From positions 1-64,000 of the forward strand of contig JACQYF010000020.1 in NCBI GenBank assembly GCA_016208315.1: a stretch of 64,000 nt of DNA. Reading direction: 5' to 3'. Below are positions 33,670 to 44,055 of the stretch, piece by piece. A program made the position numbers and the translations under genes. Under the pieces are notes generated by a model, which saw nothing but the letters and a program-made list of their open reading frames with translations, was not told the DNA's origin and did not search any database. The stretch's first letter is position 1. Each line of letters starts with the position of its first letter. The stretch comes from Chloroflexota bacterium (lineage in GTDB: Bacteria; Chloroflexota; Anaerolineae; UBA4142).

Positions 33670-34482
33670 ATGCCACCAATTGCACCCATAACAGATTGGG
33701 GCACTGCGCTTGTAACTTCGGTCGCTGCCGCATTGGCATTGTTTGTGGCCGCAATTCCCAAGGTCATCGGTTTTCTCGTCATCCTTATCGTCGGTTGGAT
33801 TATCGCGGGCATTATCGGCGGCATCGTCGCAGCCGTGCTGCGGACGATCCGCTTTAACGACTTGGCAAACCGGTCCGGGCTGACTGGCTTTGTCGAAAGG
33901 ATGGGCGTTCGCCAGGATTCCTCGAGCGTAGTCGCGGATCTAGCCAAATGGTTCGTGCGCCTGATCGTCCTGGTCGTCGCCTTCGACGCGCTCGGCCTGC
34001 CGGCAATTTCCCAAGTGTTTGGCCAGATGCTTGGCTGGCTCCCGAATTTGGCCGTCGCCCTCTTTGTGCTCGTCATTACGGGCATTCTGGCGCGCGCGGC
34101 ATCCGATCTCGTGCGCGGCTCGACCGCGTCCGCCGATTTGAGCAATCCAAACTTGATGGCGACGTTGACGAGTTGGACGATTTGGGGTTTCGGCATGATC
34201 GTCGCCGTGAATCAAATCGGCGTGGCTACGACTTTGGTGAACACGCTCTTCATGGCGCTGGTCGGCGCGCTGGCGCTCGCGTTGGGACTGGCGTTCGGAC
34301 TGGGCGGACGAGAGACGGCATCGGAAATCGTTCACAAGTGGTACAACAGCGCTCAATACGCCGCGCCCAAATTGAGGCGCGCGACCGATATGGCTCAGCG
34401 TGAAGCCATGGGGATGGGAGGTGGTAGCCGAGAACCACGACCTGAGACGCCAAGTCCACGAACCGAACCGTACCGACCGTGA
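33670..34482 (+). CDS. Mechanosensitive-channel-like membrane protein (TM_helix repeats)
   Basis: The protein has 270 residues, with GGAAGGAG before the ATG. Five hydrophobic helices are present. The repeated segment VIGFLVILIVGWIIAGIIGG...LP-N-L-A-V-A-L-F-V-L-V is the small conserved TM helix of CmpX/YnaI-like proteins, followed by A-L-A-L-G-L-A-F-G-L-G-G-R-E, the pore-type helix of the MscS family. The usual MscS beta domain is absent; a short basic tail follows. It likely works in osmotic or membrane-tension response. It has its own terminator. Confidence 0.8.
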   Translation: MPPIAPITDWGTALVTSVAAALALFVAAIPKVIGFLVILIVGWIIAGIIGGIVAAVLRTIRFNDLANRSGLTGFVERMGVRQDSSSVVADLAKWFVRLIVLVVAFDALGLPAISQVFGQMLGWLPNLAVALFVLVITGILARAASDLVRGSTASADLSNPNLMATLTSWTIWGFGMIVAVNQIGVATTLVNTLFMALVGALALALGLAFGLGGRETASEIVHKWYNSAQYAAPKLRRATDMAQREAMGMGGGSREPRPETPSPRTEPYRP

Positions 34483-34514
34483 GCAGCTTCGCTCAAAATC
34501 GAATAGGTTCGTAA

Positions 34515-34558
34515 GAATGTAGAGACCTTGCATGAAATGTCTCTACATTCTCTTTTTA
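34515..34558 (+). terminator. Rho-independent terminator
   Basis: GAATGTAGAGAC (34515-34526) and GTCTCTACATTC (34539-34550) form a perfect 12-bp stem, followed by TCTTTTTATTT. It ends the channel gene. Confidence 0.85.
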
Positions 34559-34562
34559 TTTC

Positions 34563-35351
34563 CTAGCCATGGAACAGGTTCAGGATATTTGCCGATAGAT
34601 TGGGCAGCAGCTCGGAGGATTGCAGGATGAAAAAGAGAATGAGCGACAGCGCGTTGTTCGCCGCGTGCAGCAACATACTGGGATAGAGCGAGCCGGTTGC
34701 CTCGTACAACACCGCCAGGAACAGGCCCAGAACAAAGATCGGAATAAAGAGTTCGACGCTCATGTGCAGGGCCGTAAACAGCGCGGTGCTCGCCAGCATG
34801 GCGCCGGCCACGCCGATACGACCGCGCAGCCCGGCATACAGAAAGCCGCGAAAAAAGATTTCTTCCGCAATGGGGGCGACGATCGCGGCGGCCACCAGCG
34901 TCAGTAAGAATCCCACGCCGTGCAGGTCCAACCGCGTCAAAATTTGCTGTTGTTCGATCCGCAGGCCGAGAGCGATCGCGATCAAGCTGTATAGAAACCG
35001 GATTACGTATGAGAGGAGCAGCAGCGCGAGACTCAAGGAACAACCGAGCGGCATAAAGTAGGCGCGCAAGCCCAGCACTTGCCCGCCCACCCGATAACGC
35101 ACAGGGCCGAACCACCAAGCCACGCCGACGACCACGAGGTCTTGGATTACTAGGAACAAAGTGAGTACACCGCTGTTCTCGCGGAGCGGGAGGCCTAGCG
35201 CCAAACTGGCTGCAAATACGACGAGGTTCAGCGCGAGGAGAATCGCCGCGGCGACGACGATCGCCGCGATCATGTCCCGCCATCCCCACGGGACGACGGG
35301 CACACGCGTCGAGTTTTCGGCGTTTGACAACTTGGTTTCAGTCTGGTTCAC
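34563..35351 (-). CDS. CPBP-family intramembrane metalloprotease
   Basis: The protein has 262 residues with seven or eight membrane helices. The CPBP/Abi motifs are present: A-E-E-I-F-F-R-G-F-L-Y (EExxxR), F-T-A-L-H-M (FxxxH) and H-A-A-N-N (HxxxN/B). Members include CAAX-prenyl protease Rce1 and bacteriocin-immunity proteases; the substrate here is unknown. It stands alone between a terminator and a divergent two-component system, with its own TTGTCA/TATAAT promoter. Confidence 0.88.
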   Translation of the reverse strand: MNQTETKLSNAENSTRVPVVPWGWRDMIAAIVVAAAILLALNLVVFAASLALGLPLRENSGVLTLFLVIQDLVVVGVAWWFGPVRYRVGGQVLGLRAYFMPLGCSLSLALLLLSYVIRFLYSLIAIALGLRIEQQQILTRLDLHGVGFLLTLVAAAIVAPIAEEIFFRGFLYAGLRGRIGVAGAMLASTALFTALHMSVELFIPIFVLGLFLAVLYEATGSLYPSMLLHAANNALSLILFFILQSSELLPNLSANILNLFHG

Positions 35352-35387
35352 AGATAGGCACTTGATCGGGTTTGGTCTATTGGGCGA

Positions 35388-35416
35388 ATTATAGCCGCAA
35401 GCAAAGTGGGTGACAA
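35388..35416 (-). promoter_or_regulatory. Promoter of the CPBP protease
   Basis: On the minus strand TTGTCA (35416-35411), 17 bases, then TATAAT (35393-35388). The same TTGTCA-N17-TATAAT form occurs before yvcK. Confidence 0.75.
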
Positions 35417-35430
35417 GCGCCCGCGTCGCT

Positions 35431-35459
35431 TTGACATTCTCCTTGCGCGGTCATATAAT
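35431..35459 (+). promoter_or_regulatory. Consensus promoter of the two-component system
   Basis: TTGACA (35431-35436), 17 bases, then TATAAT (35454-35459): a full-consensus sigma-70 promoter, divergent from the CPBP promoter. Confidence 0.85.
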
Positions 35460-35489
35460 CCTGACCAAAATGGGAGGCGCGACAAACCG

Positions 35490-36161
35490 ATGACCACACT
35501 GCTCCTGGTGGACGACGAAAAGAATATCATCGAGTTGGAACGTCTGTATCTGGAAAAGGAAGGTTACCAAGTCGAAGCATGTTATGATGGGCATACCGCG
35601 CTCGCCAAATTCCGCGCGCTCAAGCCCGCGGCCATCATTCTCGATTTGATGCTGCCCGGCGTGGACGGCTGGGACGTCTGTCGCCGCATCCGCCAGGAAA
35701 GCGATGTGCCGATCATCATGCTCACGGCGCGCGATCAGGATATTGACAAAATAGTGGGCTTGGAGCTAGGTGCGGACGATTATCTCACCAAACCCTTCAA
35801 TCCGCGCGAACTCGTCGCGCGCGTCAAGGCGATCTTTCGCCGCACGAGTCCCACGCCGAAAACCCAGCGCCTCTCGATTGGCGACCTGACGATGGACTTG
35901 GACCGGCGCGAGGCGACGGTTGGCAAAAGGCAATTGGAATTGCGCGCCAAGGAATTCGATCTGCTGGCCGTGTTTGCCCAGAATCCCGGCATCGTGCTCA
36001 CTCGCGAGCGCCTGCTCCAAATCGCGTGGGGCTATGACTTCGCGGGCGAAACGCGCACGGTGGACGTGCATGTCGCCCACCTACGCAAAAAGCTAGCGAA
36101 CGCCCACACGCAGATCGAGACGGTGAGCGGGGTGGGATACAAGTTGGTCAGTGAACAGTGA
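35490..36161 (+). CDS. OmpR/PhoB-family response regulator
   Basis: The protein has 223 residues from the ATG at 35490. Its receiver domain has acidic pocket V-D-D-E, phospho-Asp in L-D-L-M-L-P-G, Thr in M-L-T-A-R and Lys in T-K-P-F. The C-terminal winged helix is L-R-A-K-E-F-D-L-L...T-V-D-V-H-V-A-H-L-R-K-K-L. It is a DNA-binding partner of the kinase encoded 103 bases downstream. The last codons (S-E-Q-stop) are already within the following repeat. The signal is unknown. Confidence 0.95.
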   Translation: MTTLLLVDDEKNIIELERLYLEKEGYQVEACYDGHTALAKFRALKPAAIILDLMLPGVDGWDVCRRIRQESDVPIIMLTARDQDIDKIVGLELGADDYLTKPFNPRELVARVKAIFRRTSPTPKTQRLSIGDLTMDLDRREATVGKRQLELRAKEFDLLAVFAQNPGIVLTRERLLQIAWGYDFAGETRTVDVHVAHLRKKLANAHTQIETVSGVGYKLVSEQ

Positions 36162-36256
36162 ACAGTCAACAGTAAACAGTAAACAGTAACCAGTTTTCAG
36201 TATTCAGTTCGCTATTCACTGTTCGCTGTTGACTGTTGACTGTTGACTGCTTACTG
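36150..36256. repeat. Palindromic 7-bp AGTAAAC/TTGACTG repeat
   Basis: Tandem CAGTGAA, CAGTCAA and CAGTAAA units face TTCACTG and TTGACTG units. It fills the response regulator-kinase spacer and includes the regulator stop codon. Confidence 0.85.
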
Positions 36257-36264
36257 GAGTTGCC

Positions 36265-37710
36265 ATGTCTCTCCGCTCTCGCTTGATTCTCACCCACGTC
36301 AGCGTCATCCTGCTTACGCTCGTCATCATCGGCGTGAGTCTGGTCTACATCTTGCGCGATTACCAGCGCCAGATTCAACTCGCGCGCCTGGGCGATGCGG
36401 TCGTCCCGCTTTCGTTCCAAGCCCGCGCGATGCTCCTCAACGATGTGGCCCCGCGCGAAATCCTCAACCGCTTGGAAACGGAAGCGGGCGGTGTCGGGCA
36501 CGTCATGCTGATTACTGAGAAAGGGCTTGTGCTCGCGGATGCGGCCAATGGGCTGACCAATCGCACCGTGCGGCTCAATCGTCAGATTCCGGAGAAGGAT
36601 TTCTTCTGGGGACAGCACATCCTCAAGGTGAACAATACGGAACGCGTTTTGCTCTACGTCGGCATCGCGGCAGGTAAGGCCAGCGGGCAGACCGTGTACG
36701 TCGCGCTGTCTGCGGTCGAGCGGCCCATCCTATCGGCGCTGGAAGACATCCTACCGAGTTTGTTAGTGGCCGGCGGCATTACGCTCTTTCTCTCGCTGAT
36801 CGCCGCGCTCTTGCTGGCGCGCTCTATCGCCAAACCGCTGACGCGTCTAGCGCAGGCCACGGAAGCGGTCGCGCGCGGCCAGTACGATCACCGCGTCTCG
36901 GGTACCGGCGGCGACGAGATCGGGCGGCTGGCAGCGAGCTTTAACGCGATGGCCGAACGCGTGCAGCGTTCGCGACAAATGGAAAAGGATTTTGTCGCGA
37001 ACGTATCGCACGAGCTAAAGACGCCGCTCACCTCGATTCAGGGCTTTTCACAAGCGATTCTCGACGGCGCGGTTCAAGACTTTAGCCATGTGCGCCGCGC
37101 CGCGCAAACCATTTTCGAAGAAACCGCGCGCATGGCGCGGCTGGTGGGCGATTTGCTAGTCCTCGCGCGTTTTGAATCGGGTGAAATGCCGCTGGCGATG
37201 GAGACGCTCGACCTGAACCAATTGCTCCCGCACTGGATCGAATGTCTCCAGCCGCGCGCCAAATCGCAGGGCGAAACATTGATCACGGTGATGGACCCGC
37301 TGCTGCCCATCGCCGGCGACGCCGGACGACTCGAACAAGTCGTGATCAATCTCGTCGAGAACGCGATCAAGTACAATCGGCCCGGCGGAACCGTAACTGT
37401 GACGGCGAAAGCGCCCGCGGTCGAGAGCGCGACCAAGAGTTCGGTGCTGGCGCGGCGACGCGCGGCCCAAGTGCTGGGCACGCGCTGGGTGACCATCGCC
37501 GTCACGGATACCGGTGCGGGAATCCCCAAAGAGGACCTCCCCCGCGTGTTCGAGCGGTTTTATCGCGGCGACAAGGCGCGGGTTGCCGGCGGCACGGGGT
37601 TGGGGTTGTCTATCGCGCACGAGATTGTCGCCGCGCATGGCGGCAAGATTATTGTCGAGAGTGAGATAGGCCGCGGGAGCACGTTCACCGTTCAGTTGCC
37701 GGTCAAGTAG
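36265..37710 (+). CDS. Sensor histidine kinase
   Basis: The protein has 481 residues. Transmembrane helices are at about 8-30 and 163-185, with an extracytoplasmic sensor between them. A HAMP domain follows (about 190-240). The phospho-His is in F-V-A-N-V-S-H-E-L-K-T-P-L-T-S, and the ATPase domain has N-L-V-E-N-A-I-K-Y-N, D-T-G-A-G-I-P and G-T-G-L-G-L-S-I. The layout resembles PhoR/ResE/VicK-type kinases. It acts on the response regulator just upstream. The input signal is unknown. Confidence 0.95.
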   Translation: MSLRSRLILTHVSVILLTLVIIGVSLVYILRDYQRQIQLARLGDAVVPLSFQARAMLLNDVAPREILNRLETEAGGVGHVMLITEKGLVLADAANGLTNRTVRLNRQIPEKDFFWGQHILKVNNTERVLLYVGIAAGKASGQTVYVALSAVERPILSALEDILPSLLVAGGITLFLSLIAALLLARSIAKPLTRLAQATEAVARGQYDHRVSGTGGDEIGRLAASFNAMAERVQRSRQMEKDFVANVSHELKTPLTSIQGFSQAILDGAVQDFSHVRRAAQTIFEETARMARLVGDLLVLARFESGEMPLAMETLDLNQLLPHWIECLQPRAKSQGETLITVMDPLLPIAGDAGRLEQVVINLVENAIKYNRPGGTVTVTAKAPAVESATKSSVLARRRAAQVLGTRWVTIAVTDTGAGIPKEDLPRVFERFYRGDKARVAGGTGLGLSIAHEIVAAHGGKIIVESEIGRGSTFTVQLPVK

Positions 37711-37724
37711 GACGACGTAGGTCG

Positions 37725-37827
37725 AGTAGACAGGGAAACAGGGAAACAAGTAAACAGGTAGACAGGTAGACAATCGCCCTGTGTACCTGTTTCCCTGTTT
37801 CCCTGTCTACCTGTTTGCCTGTCTACC
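37725..37827. repeat. Palindromic 8-bp ACAGGGAA/ACAGGTAG repeat
   Basis: Units ACAGGGAA and ACAGGTAG in tandem face CTACCTGT/TTCCCTGT units across a short loop. It lies between the convergent kinase and zinc-ribbon genes. There is no U-run. Confidence 0.9.
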
Positions 37828-37831
37828 GAAA

Positions 37832-38023
37832 CTAGTCGTGCGCCCCCGGCGACAGCCGGTCCGCGCCCTTTAACTTGCCAGCCATGCGCTCAGGGTGGTG
37901 AATGAGAATCGGCATGCACTGCGGGCAGATCCACGCGGGATTCCCGGCGGCACGCAGAGAGACGAGCGGAACCTCGTTCTCCGAGCGATTGCAGTTCAAA
38001 CAGCGACCCATTTCCTTATCCAC
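37832..38023 (-). CDS. Small zinc-ribbon-like protein
   Basis: The protein has 63 residues. The two pairs C-L-N-C (8-11) and C-P-Q-C (33-36) would bind one zinc ion. The rest is short and basic. It overlaps the isochorismatase-like gene by 8 bases. The function is not known; it could be a regulator or a metal-binding accessory of the preceding genes. Confidence 0.6.
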   Translation of the reverse strand: MDKEMGRCLNCNRSENEVPLVSLRAAGNPAWICPQCMPILIHHPERMAGKLKGADRLSPGAHD

Positions 38024-38561
38024 GAATAATCTCCTCCACTGATTTTACTTTTCCGTACGTTCCATTCAACGCGGCCAAGAAGGCCCGATGCACATGATCG
38101 GCGGGCACGGTGCGGTCGCCGAATTTCAACGCGCGTGTCGCGCAAGCATCGTGCGCGATAACGCATTCGAATCCGAAATCGAACGCGGCCCGTGCGCTCG
38201 CATCTACGCACATGTGCGTCATCATACCGGCGATCACCAAACGCGACACGCCCTTTTCTTTGAGATGGTCGAGCAGCGGGGTCTCGCGAAAACTATTGGG
38301 GTAGTGTTTTTGAAAGACCGGTTCGTTTTCCAATGGCTTTACGTTCGCGTGAATTTCGGCGCCCACGGTGCCCGCGACAAACGCCGGCGCGTTCGCGCTG
38401 CTGGCAATGTGTTGGATGTGAACGACCGGCAGGTTGGCGCGGCGAAAATGCTCCAACAAAGTCCGCGCGCATTCGCTTGCCTGGAGCGGACGTTCCAGTT
38501 CCCTTTTGCCGCCGGCAAAGTATTCGTTCTGGATGTCAATCAAGAGCAATGCGGTTGTCAT
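38016..38561 (-). CDS. Isochorismatase-like cysteine hydrolase
   Basis: The protein has 181 residues. The catalytic triad is recognisable: Asp in L-L-I-D-I-Q-N-E-Y-F, Lys in F-Q-K-H-Y-P-N-S-F and Cys in M-T-H-M-C-V-D-A-S-A-R. The family includes nicotinamidases, N-carbamoylases and isochorismatases; the substrate cannot be told. It starts inside the stop of the hemerythrin gene (ATGA). Confidence 0.88.
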   Translation of the reverse strand: MTTALLLIDIQNEYFAGGKRELERPLQASECARTLLEHFRRANLPVVHIQHIASSANAPAFVAGTVGAEIHANVKPLENEPVFQKHYPNSFRETPLLDHLKEKGVSRLVIAGMMTHMCVDASARAAFDFGFECVIAHDACATRALKFGDRTVPADHVHRAFLAALNGTYGKVKSVEEIIRG

Positions 38562-38983
38562 GGTGTGGCTCCTTGTTGCTGCACATACGGCAGCATCCGC
38601 GCGTCAATGTTGCGAATGTGGTCCACCAGCCAGGTGGAAATATCGCGCAGCATCTCGATGGCAATCAGCGCGGTCGTGCTCTGCCGATTTGCCAACCGGT
38701 CCCGAAACGTGGCAAGCTTTTTCATAAAGATGGCGTGCGCTTTTCGATTGGCCGCCGCCAAAGGGCACTGCACCCGATCCATCAAAGCTTCCTCGCGGGA
38801 AAAGTGCTGCACCACGTATTTCGAGAGAAAATCCAGCATGGACTCTACCTCGGCCGCGGGCTGTCCCTTGTACATCGCGTGCAGCAATAGGTTCAGACGG
38901 CGAATCAACTCCTTGTGCTGCGCGTCGCACAGGTCGTCGCCCGTCCGCATGGATGGCTCCCACGCGTAATCCAGAATTTCCAT
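38558..38983 (-). CDS. Bacteriohemerythrin
   Basis: The protein has 141 residues from the ATG at 38983 (GGAGG five bases upstream). The di-iron ligands fit the hemerythrin pattern: H-K-E-L near 24, V-V-Q-H-F-S-R-E-E near 60-68, K-A-H-A-I-F near 82 and W-L-V-D-H-I-R-N-I-D near 117-126. It binds oxygen reversibly and may act in oxygen storage or sensing. It is translationally coupled to the downstream hydrolase by a 4-base overlap. Confidence 0.88.
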   Translation of the reverse strand: MEILDYAWEPSMRTGDDLCDAQHKELIRRLNLLLHAMYKGQPAAEVESMLDFLSKYVVQHFSREEALMDRVQCPLAAANRKAHAIFMKKLATFRDRLANRQSTTALIAIEMLRDISTWLVDHIRNIDARMLPYVQQQGATP

Positions 38984-39001
38984 GCTCACCTCCGCCGACG
39001 G

Positions 39002-39553
39002 CTATTCAAAGATCTCTCCGACCGCCACGGCAAAACCGGGCAACACGTCGCTGCCATCCAGCGTATCGGTCATCGTCAGCACACGGATATTGTCGAGCGA
39101 GCGGTACGCGGTGATCGTTTTCGTTCGCGGATGGACGACCCAGACAAGTTGCGTTCCGGCTTGCAGGTACTTGAGAACTTTGGCATCTACTTCCTCAACG
39201 GTGTCTTCGGGAGAAACGACTTCGACGGCAACATCCGGCGCGCCATCGAAAAAGCCCTGCCGGCGCGTTTGCCGCGCGGCGCGGGCGGCAGACACAAACG
39301 CAGCATCGGGCGTGCGTACGATGTCAGGATCGCGCGCGAGAACGAATCCGGTTTCCGCCGCATACACCTTGCCAAGCCGATGCTTTCTGACAAATTCGCG
39401 TACCAGAGAACCAATAGCAAGCGCAATTTCTCCATGTTCGTGACCGGCCGGTGTCATCCTAATGATTTCGCCCTTCACGAGTTCGACATGCTCATCGTGC
39501 TGCGGCATCCGTTCCAACTCTTCGGCTGTTACGAGGCGAGTCTGAACGATCAT
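39002..39553 (-). CDS. Uma2-family (DUF820) restriction-endonuclease-fold protein
   Basis: The protein has 183 residues from the ATG at 39553 (GGGGAGG upstream). L-V-T-A-E-E-L-E-R-M-P, E-L-V-K-G-E-I, R-T-P-D-A-A-F-V and P-D-V-A-V-E-V-V-S-P-E-D are the DUF820 motifs with PD-(D/E)xK catalytic residues. The family is greatly expanded in cyanobacteria and Chloroflexota and its role is unknown. It sits after pgk in the same orientation. Confidence 0.88.
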   Translation of the reverse strand: MIVQTRLVTAEELERMPQHDEHVELVKGEIIRMTPAGHEHGEIALAIGSLVREFVRKHRLGKVYAAETGFVLARDPDIVRTPDAAFVSAARAARQTRRQGFFDGAPDVAVEVVSPEDTVEEVDAKVLKYLQAGTQLVWVVHPRTKTITAYRSLDNIRVLTMTDTLDGSDVLPGFAVAVGEIFE

Positions 39554-39572
39554 TTGACACCTCCCCCACTGT

Positions 39573-40748
39573 TCACCGGTCTTGCAACGCCGCCACGCCC
39601 GGCAGCACGCGCCCTTCGAGAAATTCGAGTGATGCGCCGCCGCCGGTCGAAATGTGCGTGATCTGGGCCGCGACGCCCGCTTGCTCGACCGCCGCCGCGC
39701 TGTCGCCGCCGCCGATGATGGTCGTGGCTTGGGATTTGGCGAGCCGCTTGGCGATCTCGACCGTGCCTCTCGCAAACGCGGGCATTTCGAATACGCCGAG
39801 CGGACCGTTCCAAACGACCGTTTTCGCGCTCGTCAAAATCTCCTCGAACGCATCAATGGTCTTGGGGCCGATGTCGAGGATGCGCCAATCGCCAGGAACC
39901 TCGTCCACGGGAACGACCCGACTCTGCGCGTCCGCGGCAAACTTGTCGGCAATCACCACGTCTACCGGCAGCGCGATCTTGGCGCCGCCCTTTTCGATCA
40001 GCCCTTTGGCTATCTCCAGCTTGTCGCTTTCCACCAGCGATTGGCCGATGGCGATGTCCTGCGCGGCAAGAAATGTATTCGCCATGCCGCCGCCGATGAG
40101 GAGCGCGTCTACCTTCGGCAAAAGATTCTCGATCACTTTGATCTTGTCGCCGACCTTTGCGCCGCCCAAAATCGCGACGAACGGGTGTGCGGGATCGGCG
40201 AGCGCCTGGCCCAAATAGCTCAACTCTTTTTCCATCAAGAAACCCGCGACCGCGGCCAAGTAGCGCGCGACGCCTTCGGTACTCGCGTGCGCGCGGTGCG
40301 CCGAGCCGAAAGCGTCGTTCACGTAAACATCGGCGAGGGCCGCCAGTTTTTTCGCAAACGCGGGATCGTTCTTTTCCTCTTCGGCATAGAAGCGAACGTT
40401 CTCCAGCACAATCACATCGCCCGCGCGCATCGCCGCCACCGCGCGCTCGACCTCCTCGCCCACGCAATCGCCGACGAACGTCACGGGCTTGCCGAGCAGT
40501 TGCGTTAAGCGCGCCGCGACGGACCGCATGCTGTATTTCTGGTACTTGCCTTTCGGTCGTCCCAAATGCGACGCCAGAATCACTTTTGCGCCTTGCTCGA
40601 CCAAATAGCGAATCGTCGGCAGGGAGGCGACGAGGCGCGTATCGTCGGTCACCTGCCCGTTATCAATCGGCACGTTGAAATCCACGCGCACGAGGATGCG
40701 CTTGTGCTTGACGTCAATGTCGCGAACGGTTTTCTTGTTCACTGTCAT
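39573..40748 (-). CDS. pgk: Phosphoglycerate kinase
   Basis: The protein has 391 residues. [12 protein letters not shown] (about 18), S-H-L-G-R-P-K-G (about 60), L-E-N-V-R-F-Y-A (about 112), [10 protein letters not shown] (about 310) and G-G-G-D-S-A-A-A-V (about 350) are the classic PGK segments. It transfers phosphate from 1,3-bisphosphoglycerate to ADP. Its ATG lies inside the preceding nucleotidyltransferase-HEPN gene (35-base overlap), so its expression depends on that transcript. Confidence 0.97.
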   Translation of the reverse strand: MTVNKKTVRDIDVKHKRILVRVDFNVPIDNGQVTDDTRLVASLPTIRYLVEQGAKVILASHLGRPKGKYQKYSMRSVAARLTQLLGKPVTFVGDCVGEEVERAVAAMRAGDVIVLENVRFYAEEEKNDPAFAKKLAALADVYVNDAFGSAHRAHASTEGVARYLAAVAGFLMEKELSYLGQALADPAHPFVAILGGAKVGDKIKVIENLLPKVDALLIGGGMANTFLAAQDIAIGQSLVESDKLEIAKGLIEKGGAKIALPVDVVIADKFAADAQSRVVPVDEVPGDWRILDIGPKTIDAFEEILTSAKTVVWNGPLGVFEMPAFARGTVEIAKRLAKSQATTIIGGGDSAAAVEQAGVAAQITHISTGGGASLEFLEGRVLPGVAALQDR

Positions 40749-41517
40749 CTCTCACTCTTTCGTTCAAGTGGACGAGCATCTCTTCCGCCAACGCTATTAC
40801 GCAGCGAGTCTCCTCAGCGCCGATTGTATCGGTCAATTTATATGCAGCTTCGATATGCCACTTTAGCGCCTGACGCAGGCGGGGTACAAACGCACTCGCG
40901 CGTGTCTCTTTCAGAGCGGTAATGACACCGTGGCGCGAACCCGGAAGATCATCGGCTTCGAGCAGGATCAACGACTTGGCACAGAACTCGGCGGCGTTAT
41001 ATGCTGGCATCATAGCGCCACGCGGAAATCGAGCAATCAGATGGCGCGCGGCGCGCAAATCTTCTTGGACCCGTGCGATTCGTTCTTGGATTTCTTTCAC
41101 CTTCAACCGTTGGGCGCGTCGCCGGTTGAACGCTTTGCCATGCCGAGTTGCACGATAAACCAGATAGGAGGTGGGGTTCACATATTCGGCCAGTGGGTAG
41201 AGGTGTGCTTCTATGTGTTCGTCGAAGTTTTCCCACACTTCCTGCTGGAGATCATACCGAGCATCTCTGGATTCTTCGTCCTCTCGTGTTCGAGTAAATA
41301 GCAATACGTCAATATCGCTGTCCCGTTTTGCCGTGCCCTTCGCCACACTACCGAATAGGACCGCTCGCGCAACATTCTTTCCGACCGGACTAGCGCGTAA
41401 ACGTTGCAAGAAGAATCCGAGTGCTTTCAACTTCCTGCGGTGTACCGCATCCTTCGGCTTGATCCGCGTCCCGTTGATGGTGATGGGCGCAGACGAAAGC
41501 GCAATTCTCGTTTTCAT
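40714..41517 (-). CDS. Fused nucleotidyltransferase-HEPN protein
   Basis: The protein has 267 residues from the ATG at 41517. Residues 45-75 carry the minimal nucleotidyltransferase motif [20 protein letters not shown]. Residues ~130-260 form a helical HEPN domain ([13 protein letters not shown], with R-x4-6-H-like pairs). MNT and HEPN are normally separate antitoxin and toxin genes in which the nucleotidyltransferase AMPylates the HEPN RNase; here both are in one chain. It lies between gap and pgk and overlaps pgk by 35 bases. Confidence 0.82.
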   Translation of the reverse strand: MKTRIALSSAPITINGTRIKPKDAVHRRKLKALGFFLQRLRASPVGKNVARAVLFGSVAKGTAKRDSDIDVLLFTRTREDEESRDARYDLQQEVWENFDEHIEAHLYPLAEYVNPTSYLVYRATRHGKAFNRRRAQRLKVKEIQERIARVQEDLRAARHLIARFPRGAMMPAYNAAEFCAKSLILLEADDLPGSRHGVITALKETRASAFVPRLRQALKWHIEAAYKLTDTIGAEETRCVIALAEEMLVHLNERVRDDSEQENRSRH

Positions 41518-41606
41518 CGCTTGCTCATGCACTGCTCTGAAAAGTGGCGCTTTGGTTTGTAGTCAGCGACGGGCACACGCGCCAACGGGTGTGAAAATCC
41601 CCAAAG

Positions 41607-41642
41607 GCCCAAGGGCGAACGGGATTGACCATTCGCCCTTCG
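41607..41642. repeat. AAGGGCGAA...TTCGCCCTT hairpin
   Basis: A 9-10 bp inverted repeat around GGGATTGACC in the gap-MNT/HEPN spacer. There is no following T-run, so it is scored as a repeat and not a terminator. Confidence 0.6.
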
Positions 41643-41662
41643 TGACGTTGCCTTGTCGTTGG

Positions 41663-42673
<1,011 letters not shown>

Positions 42674-42683
42674 TCGATTCCTC

Positions 42684-44000
42684 CTAGAGTTTTGAGCCGG
42701 ATTTCTGATTATCTCGGTACCACTTGAGAATTTGCTGGGCGAGTTTTTCCGGGTCGTGCCGCCAGGGTTTGGACTCGTCCACCAAATCGGCCAGAACCAG
42801 CTCCACGCCCGGCGTCCGGTTTTCGCGGAGACGCACCACGGCGCTTGCGCTCTGCTCCGGCAGATGGCCCTGCCAGTTATTGTTCGCGATGACGTGCGTA
42901 AAGATGCCTGGTCCGACGTGTTGAGCGAGCGCCTCGTAATGGTCCTCGACCGAGAAACCGTTCGTCTCGCCCGGCTGGGTGGCGACGTTGCAAACATAGA
43001 CCTTGAGCGCGTGCGACGCTTCCAACGCCCGCCGAATATCCTCGACCAACAAATTGGGGAGCACACTCGTGTACAGACTGCCGGGGCCGGCCACGATCAA
43101 ATCCGCGTCGAGGATCGCGCGTACCGCGCCGGGATACGCCGGCACGTGCTCCGGCTCGAGATAAACGCGCTCGATGGGCCGGCCGCGGTGCGTAATTTCT
43201 GATTCGCCGGCGACGCGCGCGAGGCCCGCGCCGGCCGGTTCCAGCTCGAGGGTCTCGGCGCAGAGCGTAACATTTTTGAGCGTCGAGGGCAGAATCTGGC
43301 CGCGCACGGCGAGCACGCGCGAGGACTGCAACAGCGCGCTCTCGAAATCGCCCGTTACGCCGGCCATCGCGGCGATGAACAGATTGCCGAACGAATGCCC
43401 GCTCAGCCCGTTCCCTTCGCTAAAGCGATACTGAAACAGCCGCGTCATCAGCGGCTCGGAATCGGCGAGCGCGGCGATGCACTGCCGAAAATCGCCAGGG
43501 GGTAGTACGCCGAGTTCGCGGCGCAAGCGCCCTGAACTGCCACCGTCATCGGCCACCGTTACGATGGCGGTGAGGTAATCCGTCTTGTCCTTCAAGCCGC
43601 GCAGCAGCGTGGAAAGCCCGGTTCCGCCGCCCAGCGCGACGATCTTGGGCCCATGATGGCGGATGCGCTTGCGGTAGAGAGTTTCAATCACGTTGGTTTC
43701 GCTGCCGACAAAAGCCGAGAGGAGCGACTCGCTGAGTTTGACGACCGAAATGACGACGAGCGCGATGCCGAGCGCGCCGAAGAGCAGGCCGCGCTCGACG
43801 CGCGGGATGAATTGCAGGGTCAGGTAGTAGAAAACCGCGGGCACATCCGATTCGCGATAGAGCTGCACCAAAATGTAGGCCACGCCCAACCCGAGAATCG
43901 TCACGCCCAGCGTGAGCAGAACCAGCCAGCGCTTGATCCCCAACCCGAGATACAGCCACTTCCAACTTGAACTTTTGAGCAACCGCGAAACCCAGTTCAT
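42684..44000 (-). CDS. yvcK: YvcK/CofD-like gluconeogenesis factor with two N-terminal membrane helices
   Basis: The protein has 438 residues from the ATG at 44000. Two membrane helices (about 24-48 and 63-90) precede the CofD-like domain: [40 protein letters not shown] and [10 protein letters not shown]. YvcK proteins bind UDP-sugars and are needed for growth on gluconeogenic carbon and for wall synthesis. Placement before gap and pgk fits that. The membrane-anchored form is frequent in Chloroflexota and actinobacterial relatives, from memory. Confidence 0.9.
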   Translation of the reverse strand: MNWVSRLLKSSSWKWLYLGLGIKRWLVLLTLGVTILGLGVAYILVQLYRESDVPAVFYYLTLQFIPRVERGLLFGALGIALVVISVVKLSESLLSAFVGSETNVIETLYRKRIRHHGPKIVALGGGTGLSTLLRGLKDKTDYLTAIVTVADDGGSSGRLRRELGVLPPGDFRQCIAALADSEPLMTRLFQYRFSEGNGLSGHSFGNLFIAAMAGVTGDFESALLQSSRVLAVRGQILPSTLKNVTLCAETLELEPAGAGLARVAGESEITHRGRPIERVYLEPEHVPAYPGAVRAILDADLIVAGPGSLYTSVLPNLLVEDIRRALEASHALKVYVCNVATQPGETNGFSVEDHYEALAQHVGPGIFTHVIANNNWQGHLPEQSASAVVRLRENRTPGVELVLADLVDESKPWRHDPEKLAQQILKWYRDNQKSGSKL

Positions 44001-44015
44001 TGGCTCACCGCTTGA

Positions 44016-44044
44016 ATTATAGCCCAACCGCAGACAATTGACAA
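44016..44044 (-). promoter_or_regulatory. Promoter of yvcK-gap
   Basis: On the minus strand TTGTCA (44044-44039), 17 bases, then TATAAT (44021-44016). Transcription would start only about 9 bases before the yvcK ATG, so this block can be made separately from the solute cluster upstream. Confidence 0.75.
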
Positions 44045-44055
44045 ATGGAAATTCG

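Noticed and set aside
36150-36256. Tandem repeats that look like a small CRISPR array
   Set aside because: Units are 7-8 bp in mirrored orientation without unique spacers of constant length, and no cas genes occur in the window.
39554-39775. Upstream extension of the Uma2 frame
   Set aside because: It overlaps the pgk coding region in another frame and is Arg/Ser-rich. The ATG at 39553 has a strong ribosome-binding site.
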